From contig JAPEVC010000242.1 of the NCBI GenBank assembly GCA_027946555.1, positions 1-52,276 of the forward strand: DNA of 52,276 bases, written 5' to 3'. Shown piece by piece: positions 1-10,510 of this stretch; positions within the stretch are counted from its first letter, which is position 1; every line of letters starts with the position of its first letter. The notes beneath the pieces were generated by a model. That model had not been told where the DNA came from. It did no database searches and was given only the letters and a program-made list of their open reading frames with translations. The stretch is from Gnomoniopsis sp. IMI 355080 (lineage: Eukaryota > Ascomycota > Sordariomycetes > Diaporthales > Gnomoniaceae). Made by a program: the position numbers and the translations under genes.

Positions 1-608
1 GGTATCACGGAGGGAGACGCGGGGGGGGGACTCGAGCTCAAGCTGGAGCTCGAGGTTTGCGATAAACGAGCGAACAGAGGTAAGACCAACGCGTCTACCG
101 CAACATTGCTTTTCCTCTCTAGTACGCAGTCGCCAGTCTCAGGACTTCATATGGCGTATTTCGAACCGAGAAATCGTGCATAGATAGTTTGGAGGGCGAT
201 GTCGAGCAGAAGAAATATACAGAGGGAGGGCTACGCTGGTCTGAAGGCGAGGATCTGGTCCTGGACAAAGTTCAGTGTCACAAGTCGCAGTTCCACAGGG
301 CCCCTGGCCAAAAAAACCCAGCAGGGATGACGGGCCAGATTCCCGGCCTGTTCTTGCACGCTTGGCACCCAGGCACTGTAACCCTTGCCGCTAAAATCAT
401 TCGTTCGCTTGCTAGGACTGAACTCTAACGTCGGCGGCTGGCAACTAACTGATAAACTACACTTCACTTCAACAGACGATCTCCCCTCTCACGACCAACC
501 CTCCCGTCTCGCGCATCAATATCCTTTGCCGCCGCCGCCTGCCCCACTCTTGCACTTGCCAGGAGCTTGCGCTATCCAGTCGGCCTTGCCGACCGCGCCA
601 TCATCAAC
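1..608. other. 5' flank of cus1, no gene seen
   Basis: This is non-coding sequence upstream of the Cus1 start codon. It begins with a G9 run and a perfect inverted repeat (listed separately), and ends in a CT-rich leader (about 470-560) typical of fungal 5' UTRs. The short open frames here show no domain, no splice-supported continuation and no codon bias. The left neighbour gene lies outside the window. Confidence 0.6.
31..54. repeat. Perfect 9-bp inverted repeat
   Basis: CTCGAGCTC (31-39) is followed by a 6-nt spacer and GAGCTCGAG (46-54), which is its exact reverse complement. It follows directly on a G-run at 21-29. It could form a short hairpin or be a dimeric binding site; no function is known to me. 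Confidence 0.7.
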
Positions 609-2486
609 ATGGCTGCTCCAAAGATGACAAAGAACCAAATGCGACGCGCAAAAAAGAAGGAGCTGAAAAAGACTCAAGCAGAGGTAAGACGGATAATGCA
701 TCTTAACTTCCATTTGTGTCCAACTACTCAACATGTCCCACAGACACCCGCTCAACCTGCCGAGGACGACAAGACGCAAGAGAACCGCGACGAGGACCTC
801 AAAGGTGATGAGAGGGCGCTTCCAACCGACGACGTGGACATTAAGAAAGACCCAGCCACCAAGGAGGAGGATGTTGGTGCCGTGCCCGCAGCCGCCAGTC
901 TAACTGTTGATGATGAGGATCCAGCCTTTGCGGAGTACAAATCCATCTTTCTAAAATTTGGAACCGACCTGGAAGAGAACGAGGCAGTACGGGAGGCAAA
1001 CGCCGGCAACAAGGGCGAAGCTTTCTTTGATCAAGACGATGAGATCCCCGATGAGGATGAGGACGGGCAGCCGAAGCTGTCCAAAAAGAAGAGGAAGAAA
1101 TTGAACAAGCTCTCTATTGCCGAACTGAAGGCCCTTGTGAGGAATCCCGAAGTCGTCGAGTGGCAAGATCCCTCCTCTACAGATCCTCGGCTCTTAGTCC
1201 AGATCAAGGCTCAGCGCAACGTCGTGCCCGTTCCTGGACACTGGTCTCTGAAGCGAGAGTACCTTTCCAGTAAGCGGGGTATCGAGAAGCCTCCCTTCAA
1301 GCTACCCAAGTTCATTTCGGATACCGGTATCACCGAGATGCGAGATGCTGTTCTGGAAAAGGCAGCCGAGCAGACTTTGAAGCAAAAACAACGAGAACGG
1401 GTCTCAGGCAAGACTGGGAAGCTTGATATCGACTACCAAAAGCTCTACGACGCATTCTTCCGGTTTCAGACCAAGCCTGACTTGACACGCTTCGGAGATT
1501 TGTACCATGAGGGCAAGGAGTGGGAGGCCGATTACAGATATTTCAAGCCTGGTGAAGTGAGCGACTCATTACGAGAGGCCCTGGGAATGCAGCCCGGTTT
1601 CCCACCTCCATGGCTCTTGCAACAACAGCGCGTGGGGCCTCCTCCGTCTTACCCGCTTCTGAAGATCCCGGGTCTGAACGCGCCTCTGCCGCCGGGAGCA
1701 TCTTGGGGCTTTGGTCCCGGTCAGTGGGGTAAGCCGCCAGTCGATGAATACAACCGACCTATCTATGGTGGTGATATTTTCGGCGTTACAGCAGGTGTCC
1801 CGACGGGTCAGACACAAGCAGTCCAGTCTCAAGCAGTACCTATTGACCGGACAGTCTGGGGCGAGTTGAAGCCACCAGAGGAGGACGAGGAAGAGGAAGA
1901 GTCTGAAGAGGAAGAGGAGGATGAGGACGAAGATGATACCGAGGTACCGGGCGGCCTACAAACGCCCGGCGGGCTGGAGACTCCTGGTGGCTTTGTCAGC
2001 TCTGTGCCGACAGAGTACAACGGTGCAAGTGGCGTCGAGAGCAGCATGGCAGGCGAGTTTGATCTAAGGAAACAACGCCGGGGTTACGAGACCGAGGAGA
2101 GCTCCGGAGCACCGCGTTCAGCATACCAAGTCATTCCCGAGAGACAGGCTCGCGCAGAGGGCTTCTTTGGCAGTGACAGAGTCTACGATCTGTCCAAGAA
2201 TAAGCCTGTACTGGGTCAGGAGGATGACAGCCGCAAACGCAAGAAGCCTGGGGATATCGACGTCGCGCTTGATCCAGAGGCTTTGGCGAGCCACGATGGC
2301 ATCAGCAAGGAGGAGCTCAAACGGAGATATGAGGAGGGACGCAAGGAAGACGGTGTTGGCAAACAGTGGGAGTACTCTGATGACCTGTCTGACATGATCG
2401 CACAGGAGAGTCGGAAGAGGATTAAGCGTGACGAGGAGAAACGGGCCGGCGGTGAAAAGGAGAAAAAGACGAAGTACAGATTTTAA
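609..2486 (+). CDS. cus1: U2 snRNP SF3b subunit Cus1/SF3B2 (SAP145)
   Basis: This is a component of the SF3b complex of the U2 snRNP, which contacts pre-mRNA next to the branch point during prespliceosome assembly in the nucleus. Exons are 609-683 and 744-2486, giving 605 aa. The start is ATG 609 (MAAPKMTKNQ), followed by a Lys-rich N-terminus; the frame is open further upstream but without a better Met. An acidic and Lys-rich stretch precedes the DUF382 core, which begins near residue 147 (LSIAELKALVRNPEVVEWQD). The proline-rich PSP motif follows (GFPPPWLLQQQRVGPPPSYP, about residues 307-326), then a Glu/Asp tract (about 402-425) and a charged C-terminus. The 60-nt intron (684-743, gtaaga...cag) is a multiple of three and has no stop, so an unspliced message would still be translated. 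Yeast Cus1 is 436 aa and human SF3B2 895, so the length is intermediate. Identification is secure. Confidence 0.95.
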   Translation: MAAPKMTKNQMRRAKKKELKKTQAEVRRIMHLNFHLCPTTQHVPQTPAQPAEDDKTQENRDEDLKGDERALPTDDVDIKKDPATKEEDVGAVPAAASLTVDDEDPAFAEYKSIFLKFGTDLEENEAVREANAGNKGEAFFDQDDEIPDEDEDGQPKLSKKKRKKLNKLSIAELKALVRNPEVVEWQDPSSTDPRLLVQIKAQRNVVPVPGHWSLKREYLSSKRGIEKPPFKLPKFISDTGITEMRDAVLEKAAEQTLKQKQRERVSGKTGKLDIDYQKLYDAFFRFQTKPDLTRFGDLYHEGKEWEADYRYFKPGEVSDSLREALGMQPGFPPPWLLQQQRVGPPPSYPLLKIPGLNAPLPPGASWGFGPGQWGKPPVDEYNRPIYGGDIFGVTAGVPTGQTQAVQSQAVPIDRTVWGELKPPEEDEEEEESEEEEEDEDEDDTEVPGGLQTPGGLETPGGFVSSVPTEYNGASGVESSMAGEFDLRKQRRGYETEESSGAPRSAYQVIPERQARAEGFFGSDRVYDLSKNKPVLGQEDDSRKRKKPGDIDVALDPEALASHDGISKEELKRRYEEGRKEDGVGKQWEYSDDLSDMIAQESRKRIKRDEEKRAGGEKEKKTKYRF

Positions 2487-3317
2487 TTAGCAGGTGTGGA
2501 CTATTCTTTGGGAACAATTCCCCAACTACGGACTCCACCATGTTCAGATTTGGTCCATCTTGCTGGAAAGCTGCGCATGAGCGGAAGCCCGTGGCATCAC
2601 TTGTGAAAGCAAGCCTGGTTGACAAAGCAGCGCCGGTAAGCATGTAAAGGAAGAGTGCGTGTACCGACGTACTTGGAATGATTTGGGAGGCAAAGAGCCC
2701 AAGCCGCTTAGACCATGACGTGACAAGTTACGGACCTTGAGAGTTTGATGTAGACGTGTCTTGAGATATCCTGAAAGTTGGGTACATCATTCATCATATA
2801 TTGCTGCGAGCACTATACCGCGTCCAGCTGGGGCGTTCGTTCGTTCGTTCACCTCTCGAGCAGAGGCAGGCTTGGCTATCAACGACAAGATAGGGCTCAA
2901 ACAGTCGATTGCTCCTCCCATACCTAACTTGGTAACACTTCACATGCAATTGTAAGATGTTGCACCATTTGAGAAGAGGAAAATCACGATGCTCTCGCTG
3001 ATCGCAGAGTAATCGTGCTCTCGAGGCTGATGGAGTGTAGTCATTACTCTATATGGCTCTTGAGTGGCCGCGGTGGCGCGTAACGTCGACCGCTCGACTT
3101 CGACCAAAGACCGTTATCATTTGAATATGCTTTCAACTTCATTTGAAGTCCGCATCATCAACAACGCATGAGCGTCTGCGGCTCCTTTACACCTCCACTT
3201 GGCAGCTAGAGGTATTCAGTAAGAATACCGGATGTTTAGCAGCGCGAGCAGCATTGCACAACAGCCAGAGTCAATCAAGGCCTAACAGTGTCCATCAGCA
3301 ACAATCATATTGCCCAG

Positions 3318-3327
3318 TACCTAGGTA
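3318..3327. repeat. TACCTAGGTA palindrome, copy 1
   Basis: A perfect 10-bp palindrome in intergenic DNA, one of six exact copies in the window (see findings). Confidence 0.8.
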
Positions 3328-3818
3328 ATAGTCTTCATCCATCAACTTGCTATCCACGATCAAGACATGGCTCCAATGGCTTGTTTTAGTCCTCAGGAAT
3401 CAAATTGCTCCTGCCGATGCGCCTGTCCCTGCATTGGGCGACGGAATGTGCTGAGAAGTTCAGGACCAGTAGCCCGTGATCACTCCCGCTGTACGAGTGA
3501 ATCTCCGTCAGACCGCCACGACGAATTCATCTCCAAGTGCCACGAAATGAACGACTAGTGATGTGAATATGATCAATACTTCACTGGAAGGGAGATCCAC
3601 CTCATCAACAAAATTTAGACTTTGACGGTGGGATCGTCAATTTGTTCTGTGCGGACCGGTATAGCCGTACGCAAGTGAAATATGACACCTCTAATATCCG
3701 TCAGAGAGTTTGACTGCACCACAACTTTTGTTTTCATTCCACATTGTTTCATTCAACTGATATGAGAATCAATACATAAACTCATCAAGTTGTAAGAGGT
3801 TTCGTGAGGCATTGAACC

Positions 3819-3832
3819 TACCTAGGTACCTA
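3819..3832. repeat. TACCTAGGTA/TAGGTACCTA overlapping palindromes, copy 2
   Basis: TACCTAGGTA (3819-3828) overlaps TAGGTACCTA (3823-3832), forming a 14-bp alternating palindromic block. Intergenic. Confidence 0.8.
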
Positions 3833-5135
3833 ACCATCAGCATGGAGATCACTTACTGAACCAAGCAAGTGAGTAAGAGGCCTTCTGGAATTGTTCGTCC
3901 AATTGCCCTATCGGTCTCTTTGATGACAATATTGGTATTTCCGCTCTCATTAGCATCTTGTTTGGTCGGATGATGGACGATAAGATTTTTGGAAAGTGGG
4001 CCAAACGTTGAGTTCTTACGAAGAGGCCACCAGCTCAGGACCACCAAGGAAACCAAACTGAAGGGAAAGAGAGCCAAGAAAACAGCATATCGAAAAGACG
4101 GCAGGTTCTTTATAATATAGCTACATACCTCATACAAATGCTTTGTATACAGGGACTGGGACAAATAATATAAGAAATGGTTGTTTGAGTACGTACGAAG
4201 CATTCCGTCTACCAATGCTTGAGTCCTCCATCTTCCGAGGCTTTATTTGCGGAAGACATTTATCAAAACACTCTGAGGAATGCTCAGCTCAAAACACATG
4301 GACTACCACCAGAGAGCATAAAGATCGGGCAGGGAAGTTCGACGCGATGGTAAAGAGCTTGAGCTTGAGCGACGTGGGTAGACGACCCGGTAATCTGCAA
4401 CATGGACACTGGCCACAAGGCTCCGTTGGACACAAGTAAGGCATGCTTATCAATATTCTCAATCATTCCTTACTTGAGTGACGACCACGGTGACGAGCCC
4501 TTACACCTAGAGGTAGTTGGGTCGGAGTTCGATGGGGCCAGCCTTGTAGTCTACCTCTCGGTGAAGCAGCTTGAGGTCAGGCGAGTAATTGGAGGCTGAA
4601 TCAGGACCTTCATAACGGAACCCTTGGGCCAACAATAGAAGGATGTAGATGCGTAAAGAAGCGCCCGATTCTGTTGGATTTTGTTCTGAGAGATGCAGGC
4701 TCGGTATGGACCGCATCGTTGAAGCCATATAGCCGGCAACGCAAAGAATCTCAGGCAATCTACTTCGTACATAGTTGTGATAGTTGGGGATGAGCAATGT
4801 GGTAAAGGCCTTGGCGAAGCATCTAAGACGAACGGACGCGACTGAGTGAGTGTCTACAACTTGATCGCAACGTGCATAAGCTTTCAGAGAGTAGACACGT
4901 AAAAACGGACTCCTCGAATGTTCTGGGCCGGCAGGTCAAAAGGCCCGCAAAGTTCTTACTTGACGGTGCTGCCAGCCAAGTACGCTGAAAATGCTCCTGA
5001 ATATGCTTTTTACTGCCGGCTTTTTTCAGGCAGCAGCTCCAGTATTACCATCCTGCCAAGTGCTTCCACAGCTAGTATACAAATGGCCACGATCTCGGGA
5101 CACAAGGGCAAGTTGCCTGGTTTTGATGGTGCGCA

Positions 5136-7453
5136 TTACTCAAGCGTACAAGAATTACATCGCCAATGTGCACGATCCACCGACATGCGCGCTGCGCTAC
5201 GTATGCAATCATCGTGGTATAATGGTTTTTTGCAGGTCTGATCAATACGTTAGTGTCATCCACTTTTTGTGTTTGTTTCAATGAAACAGGAAGATCCTCA
5301 CCTCATTCGCGCAAAGCAATAAGCTCGGGCCGCGAACAATTTTTCCACAGACTGCACATCCCTTCGGGTCCCTTTTGGGCGGTTCTTTGGGTAGTTCTAC
5401 AGCTGGCGCCTGTGCCGAGAGTTTCTGGATCCTGGCCTCGCTAAGCTTGGCTTGAACCAATTTGATGGTTTCTTCTCCAACGCCTCGCGCTATCAGCACT
5501 GTTAAGTGCTTGCCGAACTCCATTGTACGAGACGGAGACTCTAGAAGCCAGCGAGCCTTCTCCGTAACGAACTCTACGACGGCACGTCCGATGAAAGCCT
5601 CGGACACTATGTGCTTCTTTTGAATAAAGGCATCCCACTCTTTGATGTACTCCTTTTCTGACGCATCGACATCACAAAAGTCCTGTACTATGTCGCGGTG
5701 CTTCTGAATGAGCCAAGCATCATCAGGAAACGTCCGCCGAATTTCTGTCCCTGGAACCAATTTGGCCTTGCTCAATGGATCAAAGAGAGGTTGTTGCGTG
5801 TACGGCACGAGTACCTTCTTCTGATGTTTGGGACGGATGGCGGTTCTCTGCGGCCAAAGTCAGTACAAATTGTGCGAGTCCGCAGCGCAGAAGCACGAAT
5901 CTACTAACCTGAGATGCACGCGGGGCTCTAGGGTGCGGAATCTTGCGAGAAACAACGACTGAAGTCGACTCCTCGTTATTCGGGCCCAGACGAGATGTCA
6001 CCCAGGAATCATCACCCTCAATATATCGCTCCAAATCAAAGAGTTTGGTCGGCTTGCCCAAGGAATACACCTTTGGCCGTAGGGAGACCCCCGAACTATC
6101 AGCTACGTAGAACACGTCAAGCTGGTAACCAGGCTTTCCAGGCGTGAGGCTGACTTCAAATCTGTACTGCGCATGGCTGAAAAGGTGGGCGCGAAGCTGT
6201 GCCAAGGACTGGTGTGTGGCATGACATACACAGCAAGAAAAGCCGCTCGTGACGACCTCCTTCACCGGAACTGCTTCCTTCGGCAGACGATACATGATGC
6301 GGTCGGAGTCTGCCTTTTGAGTTTCTGTAATTTTGGCCCGCTTTCGGGGTTGTCTTCCTTGTGCCTTAGCACTGAGATCCTTCAGATTGTAATTTTTGCT
6401 CCCTCTGACCCGCAAAGAGCGACTTGGTGTAAGCTCGCCTTCAGCGTCCTCCTCAACGTCATCTTCAACCAGTTGCAAATGTCCATTTGTCAGATGTCCA
6501 TTCACTAAATGTCCATCGGAGACATTACCATTGACATGATCTCCGTTCACGTTTCCATTGGTAAGTACTGACGGCGCGTCTGGCAATTCATTCTGTGAAA
6601 CAGCGGCCAAATAAGCCAGGGCTTGGTCTTTTGTCGGATTCTTGGCCGGTAGTGAAGTCGCCCACCTCACGTCGATGTCCATAACAAAGTCGGTTTTAGC
6701 GACGGATCTGAATCCTCTTCGTAGCTTCAATACACCTGACCGTCTGCCTCGATTCAGCACGTTGGACACCTCTGCTGTAAGTGACCAGTGACGCGGCGAA
6801 GGGCGGATGTGAATCATGTCGTCCTCGAAAACCATGTTGGTGAGGTTGAGAGGAGGCCAATTAGGGTCGCCAGCCGACTCAAGTTCGACGCGTACGGCAT
6901 AAGTATCAGCAAAATCGAATACTGTGTCGTCGTCTCGCTCGACAAAGATCTTGTGTTCGGGTACCAGGAATGGCTCAGGCAAGTACACTCTTGCCATGCG
7001 ACAGACACCAACGAAATTGAAAGAGGTCCTGATGTTACACATCTGACTGTCGCAATGAAGAATCTGCATGTCATCCGGTGTACGGCCTGGCGTGGTGACA
7101 GTGATTTTGCAGCGAGCCCTTGTTACAACATCACCATGAATAGTGGGCACATTGCCGTTGACGACAAGGTTTTGTTTGGCAGGCAATGTGTCGTCCTTGT
7201 GTGTAATCTTGAGAACCTCGATACGCATGGCGCGCTGTGAGTCAACGGGATCCTCGTGAAGTACAAAGCCATCTATTTCTGGGCCGAGGCCAGAATCGGG
7301 CGAATCGACATAACGACGGCGCTTTGCAGGGCGCACATCGTGGTCATCGTCGCCGTTAGCAATCTTAGCGTCTGCTTCCAGAGAGTTGACACATGCCTTC
7401 CAATTGCGATGAAGGTAGGGAAGGGTTTGCTGGCGAGGGTGAGATTTTGCCAT
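5136..7453 (-). CDS. suz12: Polycomb repressive complex 2 subunit Suz12 (VEFS box) with C-terminal PHD finger
   Basis: Suz12 is the scaffold of PRC2, which methylates histone H3 Lys27 for facultative heterochromatin; in Neurospora and Fusarium it works with KMT6 and EED. Exons on the minus strand are 7453-5909, 5847-5302 and 5237-5136, giving 730 aa. Introns are 5848-5908 (gttagt, 61 nt) and 5238-5301 (gtgagg, branch ctaac, 64 nt). A C2H2 finger lies near residues 405-427 (CCVCHATHQSLAQLRAHLFS). The VEFS box, rich in acidic and aromatic residues, follows at about 545-650 (PGTEIRRTFPDDAWLIQKH). Residues about 679-727 match the PHD spacing C-x2-C-x11-C-x4-C-x5-H-x2-C-x15-C-x2-C, including the Trp two residues before the seventh Cys. 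The last intron splits this finger, so without it the protein would end early in a stop. Start is the first in-frame ATG. Identification is strong; the PHD is seen in the spliced sequence, its function is inferred. Confidence 0.9.
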
Positions 7454-7808
7454 GGTCGATCAGAGATTAGAGGGCTGGAAGTGATGAGGGAGTCCTAAAG
7501 GAAGACGTGGCGGCTAGAAATTGTCGCGACGCCAAGACTGCCGGTCTTGACCTTGACGGAGGTACAGGTCCAGCTGCCAAGGCGATCAATAAGATTTTTG
7601 ACGAACACCTCTTCAAATAGCGGACCATCGGGAAAAACCAAGTCGGGCGTATAGATGGCCGTCAGGTCCCAGTTGGTGATCTCTATGGCAACTGCCGGAA
7701 TGAAGTGGTGAGAAGTCAAGGGCGTGAGGGTAGCCCATTAGACACAAGGTGTAGTTGCCGCACCAAGTAAATAAATGAATTATAATAAGCAGGTGGTGAG
7801 TGTATGGG

Positions 7809-7876
7809 ATTGATGATGATGATGATGATGATGATGCTGACGACGACGACGACGATGATGATGATGATAATGATGT
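7809..7876. repeat. GAT/GAC trinucleotide microsatellite
   Basis: About 68 nt of nearly uninterrupted GAT and GAC triplets, as (GAT)n, (GAC)n, (GAT)n blocks, some 360 nt upstream of the suz12 start. It is not in a supported coding frame. Confidence 0.9.
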
Positions 7877-8370
7877 CGTCCTTGTGCTGATACTTGTCCC
7901 ACGTTGTTTTTCACACCAAGGTGAGGAGGGCAGCCCAATTCAATGACAGCCCACTGAAGCTTTCATCATCCACCCAGAGCAGTCTGTGCTTCCTTTTATC
8001 AGAACGTGGCTTCGAAAAACATAATCATTCCAACCCGATGGCGATCTGTGCTGGTTTTGGCTCTGTTGTTGATCTGGGCCATGTGTGTAGTATGAGCTGG
8101 AAAAGAGCACACATCACGTCGCGCCCTGGATTTCTGCAATTTTAGAGAAATGGATCGCGACCATCTGCACCCGCAAGCCCCCCTGCCAAATGGCCCCTGC
8201 AGTCACCTCATCCTGGCCAAGTGCAGGCTGCAGCCTGGACCAATAGAATCATACTGGGTCACTGTTATCAGGGTACATAGGCTCTTGTGCTTTTGTAGTA
8301 CAGGTTCAATGTCTCGGACTATTGCATCAGCTTCAACCCTCCAGATTGGAGACTGTCACAGGCCATGCCT

Positions 8371-8525
8371 TGCCACTCTAGACAGGTAGTTTTGTGCATT
8401 TCTTACTTGACCGGCTTGGCTCTTCTCCTTGCCTCCAGTTTGTGTGTCTTACTATTAGAAGCTTTTCAAGACAAATATCAAAGTTTATAATATAGCTATG
8501 AACTACCTGCCTGGTAGACTGTGGC
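8371..8525. repeat. Imperfect inverted repeat, about 21-25 nt arms
   Basis: The arm at 8371-8391 (tgccactctagacaggtagt plus t) has a reverse complement that matches 8501-8525 (aactacctgcctggtagact plus gtggc) with one substitution and small indels. About 110 nt lie between the arms. It may be a degenerate foldback element; the evidence is weak. Confidence 0.35.
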
Positions 8526-9510
8526 AGTCAAATTGTATTTTTAACTACTGTCAACCAGGGGTCACTGGCCACCTGCAGGCATGACAGCCAGCCTTGTGCT
8601 TGAAGACAGCCCAAAGTCCGGCTGCACCATTCATACCACTTATGGATGAGGACTTTGTTGAGGTAGTGAGTCTAAGCACCAGATTTCAATCTAAGATGAA
8701 TGAAAAACGTATAGAGCTCATGGTAGGGAGCAAATCTCAATTCAGAACAATCTTTACGCATAAACAGTAACAAGTAAAAGGCAGAGGTAAAGCCAATGCG
8801 CAAAGGATGCCCTAAGGAATCTGCAAAATTCCACATGTAGACTTTCTATCGAATAAGCAAGATCTCATTTTCAACCAAGTTGTTTGGTTCCATTCGTTCC
8901 CTCTGTGTTGATTTGGTTGCCTGACATGCCTTACCACACAGTGCCGGTCTTAGGGACTCTAGGAGGCAGATCGGCGGGCTGCAATTCTGCAGCCTTGCCC
9001 GACCGAGTGGAAGCATCGAGATTCGACTGGGCAGACACACACAGTCTGCTGTATATGATTGCCATCACCTCAAATTTCGCCTTCATAACTTCAAGCAACA
9101 ACGTTATCAGCTGATGCACTTGCACATATCCTTTTGGCTCGGTTTGCCTGGGCTTTATCCATCCATACTATGATATTGTTCATGCAGCCTTGCAATGGCA
9201 AGTGCAGGACATCTGGGAGAGCACCCAAATTCGAGGCCCCCAGCCACTTCGTATTTAGGAATATCTCTGGCTTGCTCATTCTTGAGACGTGGGTAATGGC
9301 CTATTACCAGTCTGACCAGCGTGGGACATATTTCCGGCCCTCATCATTAATTCATTGTCACCTAAACTGCTATGCAAGGCCCATTAATGCTATCCTATCA
9401 AATGGACCTCGCTCCATTTCATTCCCGATGATTGCCTGGTTCATTGATGTATCTTGTCTTTTAGGATGATCATACAGGTTGTGGTGTTCATTTGAATTAT
9501 CGCATCTTGT

Positions 9511-9714
9511 CAAGGCAATTCCATTTCTTTGGTCACCTGACATGCTTGTTGCCCTGGGCAGTAACGCTGTAAGTAACATCTGACCCTGGGCAAGCCGCAA
9601 TACGCAGTACATCCCAAAAGGCCTAAGTAGAAGAGTTTTTTTTCTCTCGAAAAGCCCGCGAAAGTCTTCATCTACATTGTGGCAAGATCTGCCAAAGCAA
9701 TTTCATTTCTTTGG
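9511..9714. repeat. Two 22-nt direct repeats differing by transitions
   Basis: Copy A (9511-9532, caaggcaattccatttcttt plus gg) and copy B (9693-9714, caaagcaatttcatttcttt plus gg) differ only by G to A and C to T. Their flanks are weakly alike. The mutation type fits repeat-induced point mutation, though two changes prove nothing. Confidence 0.5.
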
Positions 9715-10004
9715 CGGTTGAGAGATGCAAGTCCTGGCTTTGAAATGAATAGCCAGCACTATAGTCAACCAGCAAGTGGACTGGCGTCGATGCTCTGCCG
9801 TGTTGCAGCCATCTCTAGATGTTTTATCAGAGCGAATATATGGAGTCAAATAGAATTTTTTGTAGAGCTACTGTTCAAAGGAATATCCATATCAGAGTAC
9901 AACCTCGTAAATTTCAGTCCAGCCAGATGAGCAACCCGGATCCATCTCTAGGACCTAAGCATTCCCGGATTCGGAAGGGGGCCTTGATTACGGCAAACAC
10001 TACT

Positions 10005-10018
10005 TAGGTACCTAGGTA
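10005..10018. repeat. TAGGTACCTA/TACCTAGGTA overlapping palindromes, copy 3
   Basis: TAGGTACCTA (10005-10014) overlaps TACCTAGGTA (10009-10018). It lies in the gene-free interval downstream of the F-box gene. Confidence 0.8.
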
Positions 10019-10510
10019 GATGTTTCTTCTACTTTCAATAAGCGACAACCATGTGATGTACTTCATCAAATCGTTTTTGCGCCTATCTAGCAGAAACGAG
10101 GCGGCACCCCACATAAGACTCTTTCTGACCGGACTCGGACAAAACGGCTAATCTTGAACAGGCAGACCCTGAAAGCTCTGCAGACTGTTCTGTGTTTCCA
10201 GATATACAGATATACTCCTTTTCTATCTATGTTTGATACATGACTCTGGGGATCTATAAGGCGATTTCACAAGTGCTTACCATATGCATCGCGTCTTATC
10301 CTTCCATCTGGACAGGAATCAATTGACCGTCCAACGAGCATACCGTTTTACGAAACCAAGCAAGACCCGGGGAAGATAACCAGTACCCTTCAGATGACTT
10401 GACGTCCTTGGTTTTAAAGCATGTACTCAACGCCTATCCCAGGGGTATATTGACGTTTATAAGGTCTTCCTTCTCTCCCATTGCGCCGTTTTTTCCCAAA
10501 TGATAAGAAC

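Larger units (their letters stand above)
2487..5135. other. 2.6 kb gene-free interval between cus1 and suz12
   Basis: The two flanking genes converge here. I see no conserved domain in any frame. It holds a (GTTC)4 tract near 2834-2850, two copies of the TACCTAGGTA palindrome (3318, 3819) and several short open frames. The longest, 3853-4215 on the minus strand, has one hydrophobic stretch but no other support. Such a long interval between 3' ends could hide a non-coding RNA or a decayed element, but nothing specific is visible. Confidence 0.5.
7454..10510. other. 3 kb gene-free interval between the suz12 promoter and the 3' end of the F-box gene
   Basis: This contains the suz12 promoter and about 2.5 kb of unexplained DNA. 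Visible structures are a GAT/GAC microsatellite (7809-7876), an imperfect inverted repeat (8371-8391 against 8501-8525), a pair of 22-nt direct repeats differing by two transitions (9511-9532 and 9693-9714), and a TACCTAGGTA block at 10005-10018. No open frame has a recognisable domain. The transitions and scattered repeated words suggest old, mutated repeat DNA, but this is inference. Confidence 0.5.

Noticed and set aside
3853..4215. Minus-strand frame of 120 codons with one hydrophobic segment
   Set aside because: A single hydrophobic stretch in AT-richer DNA is not enough; no splice partners, domain or codon bias.
5205..5245. tRNA-like string tcgtggtataatggtt
   Set aside because: It resembles an A box, but no proper B box or acceptor stem follows, and it lies inside the last exon and intron of suz12.
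7495..7719. Minus-strand frame of 74 codons just upstream of suz12, as a possible extra 5' exon
   Set aside because: I found no donor and acceptor joining it in frame to the suz12 start, and the sequence has no conserved motif. It may be an upstream ORF.
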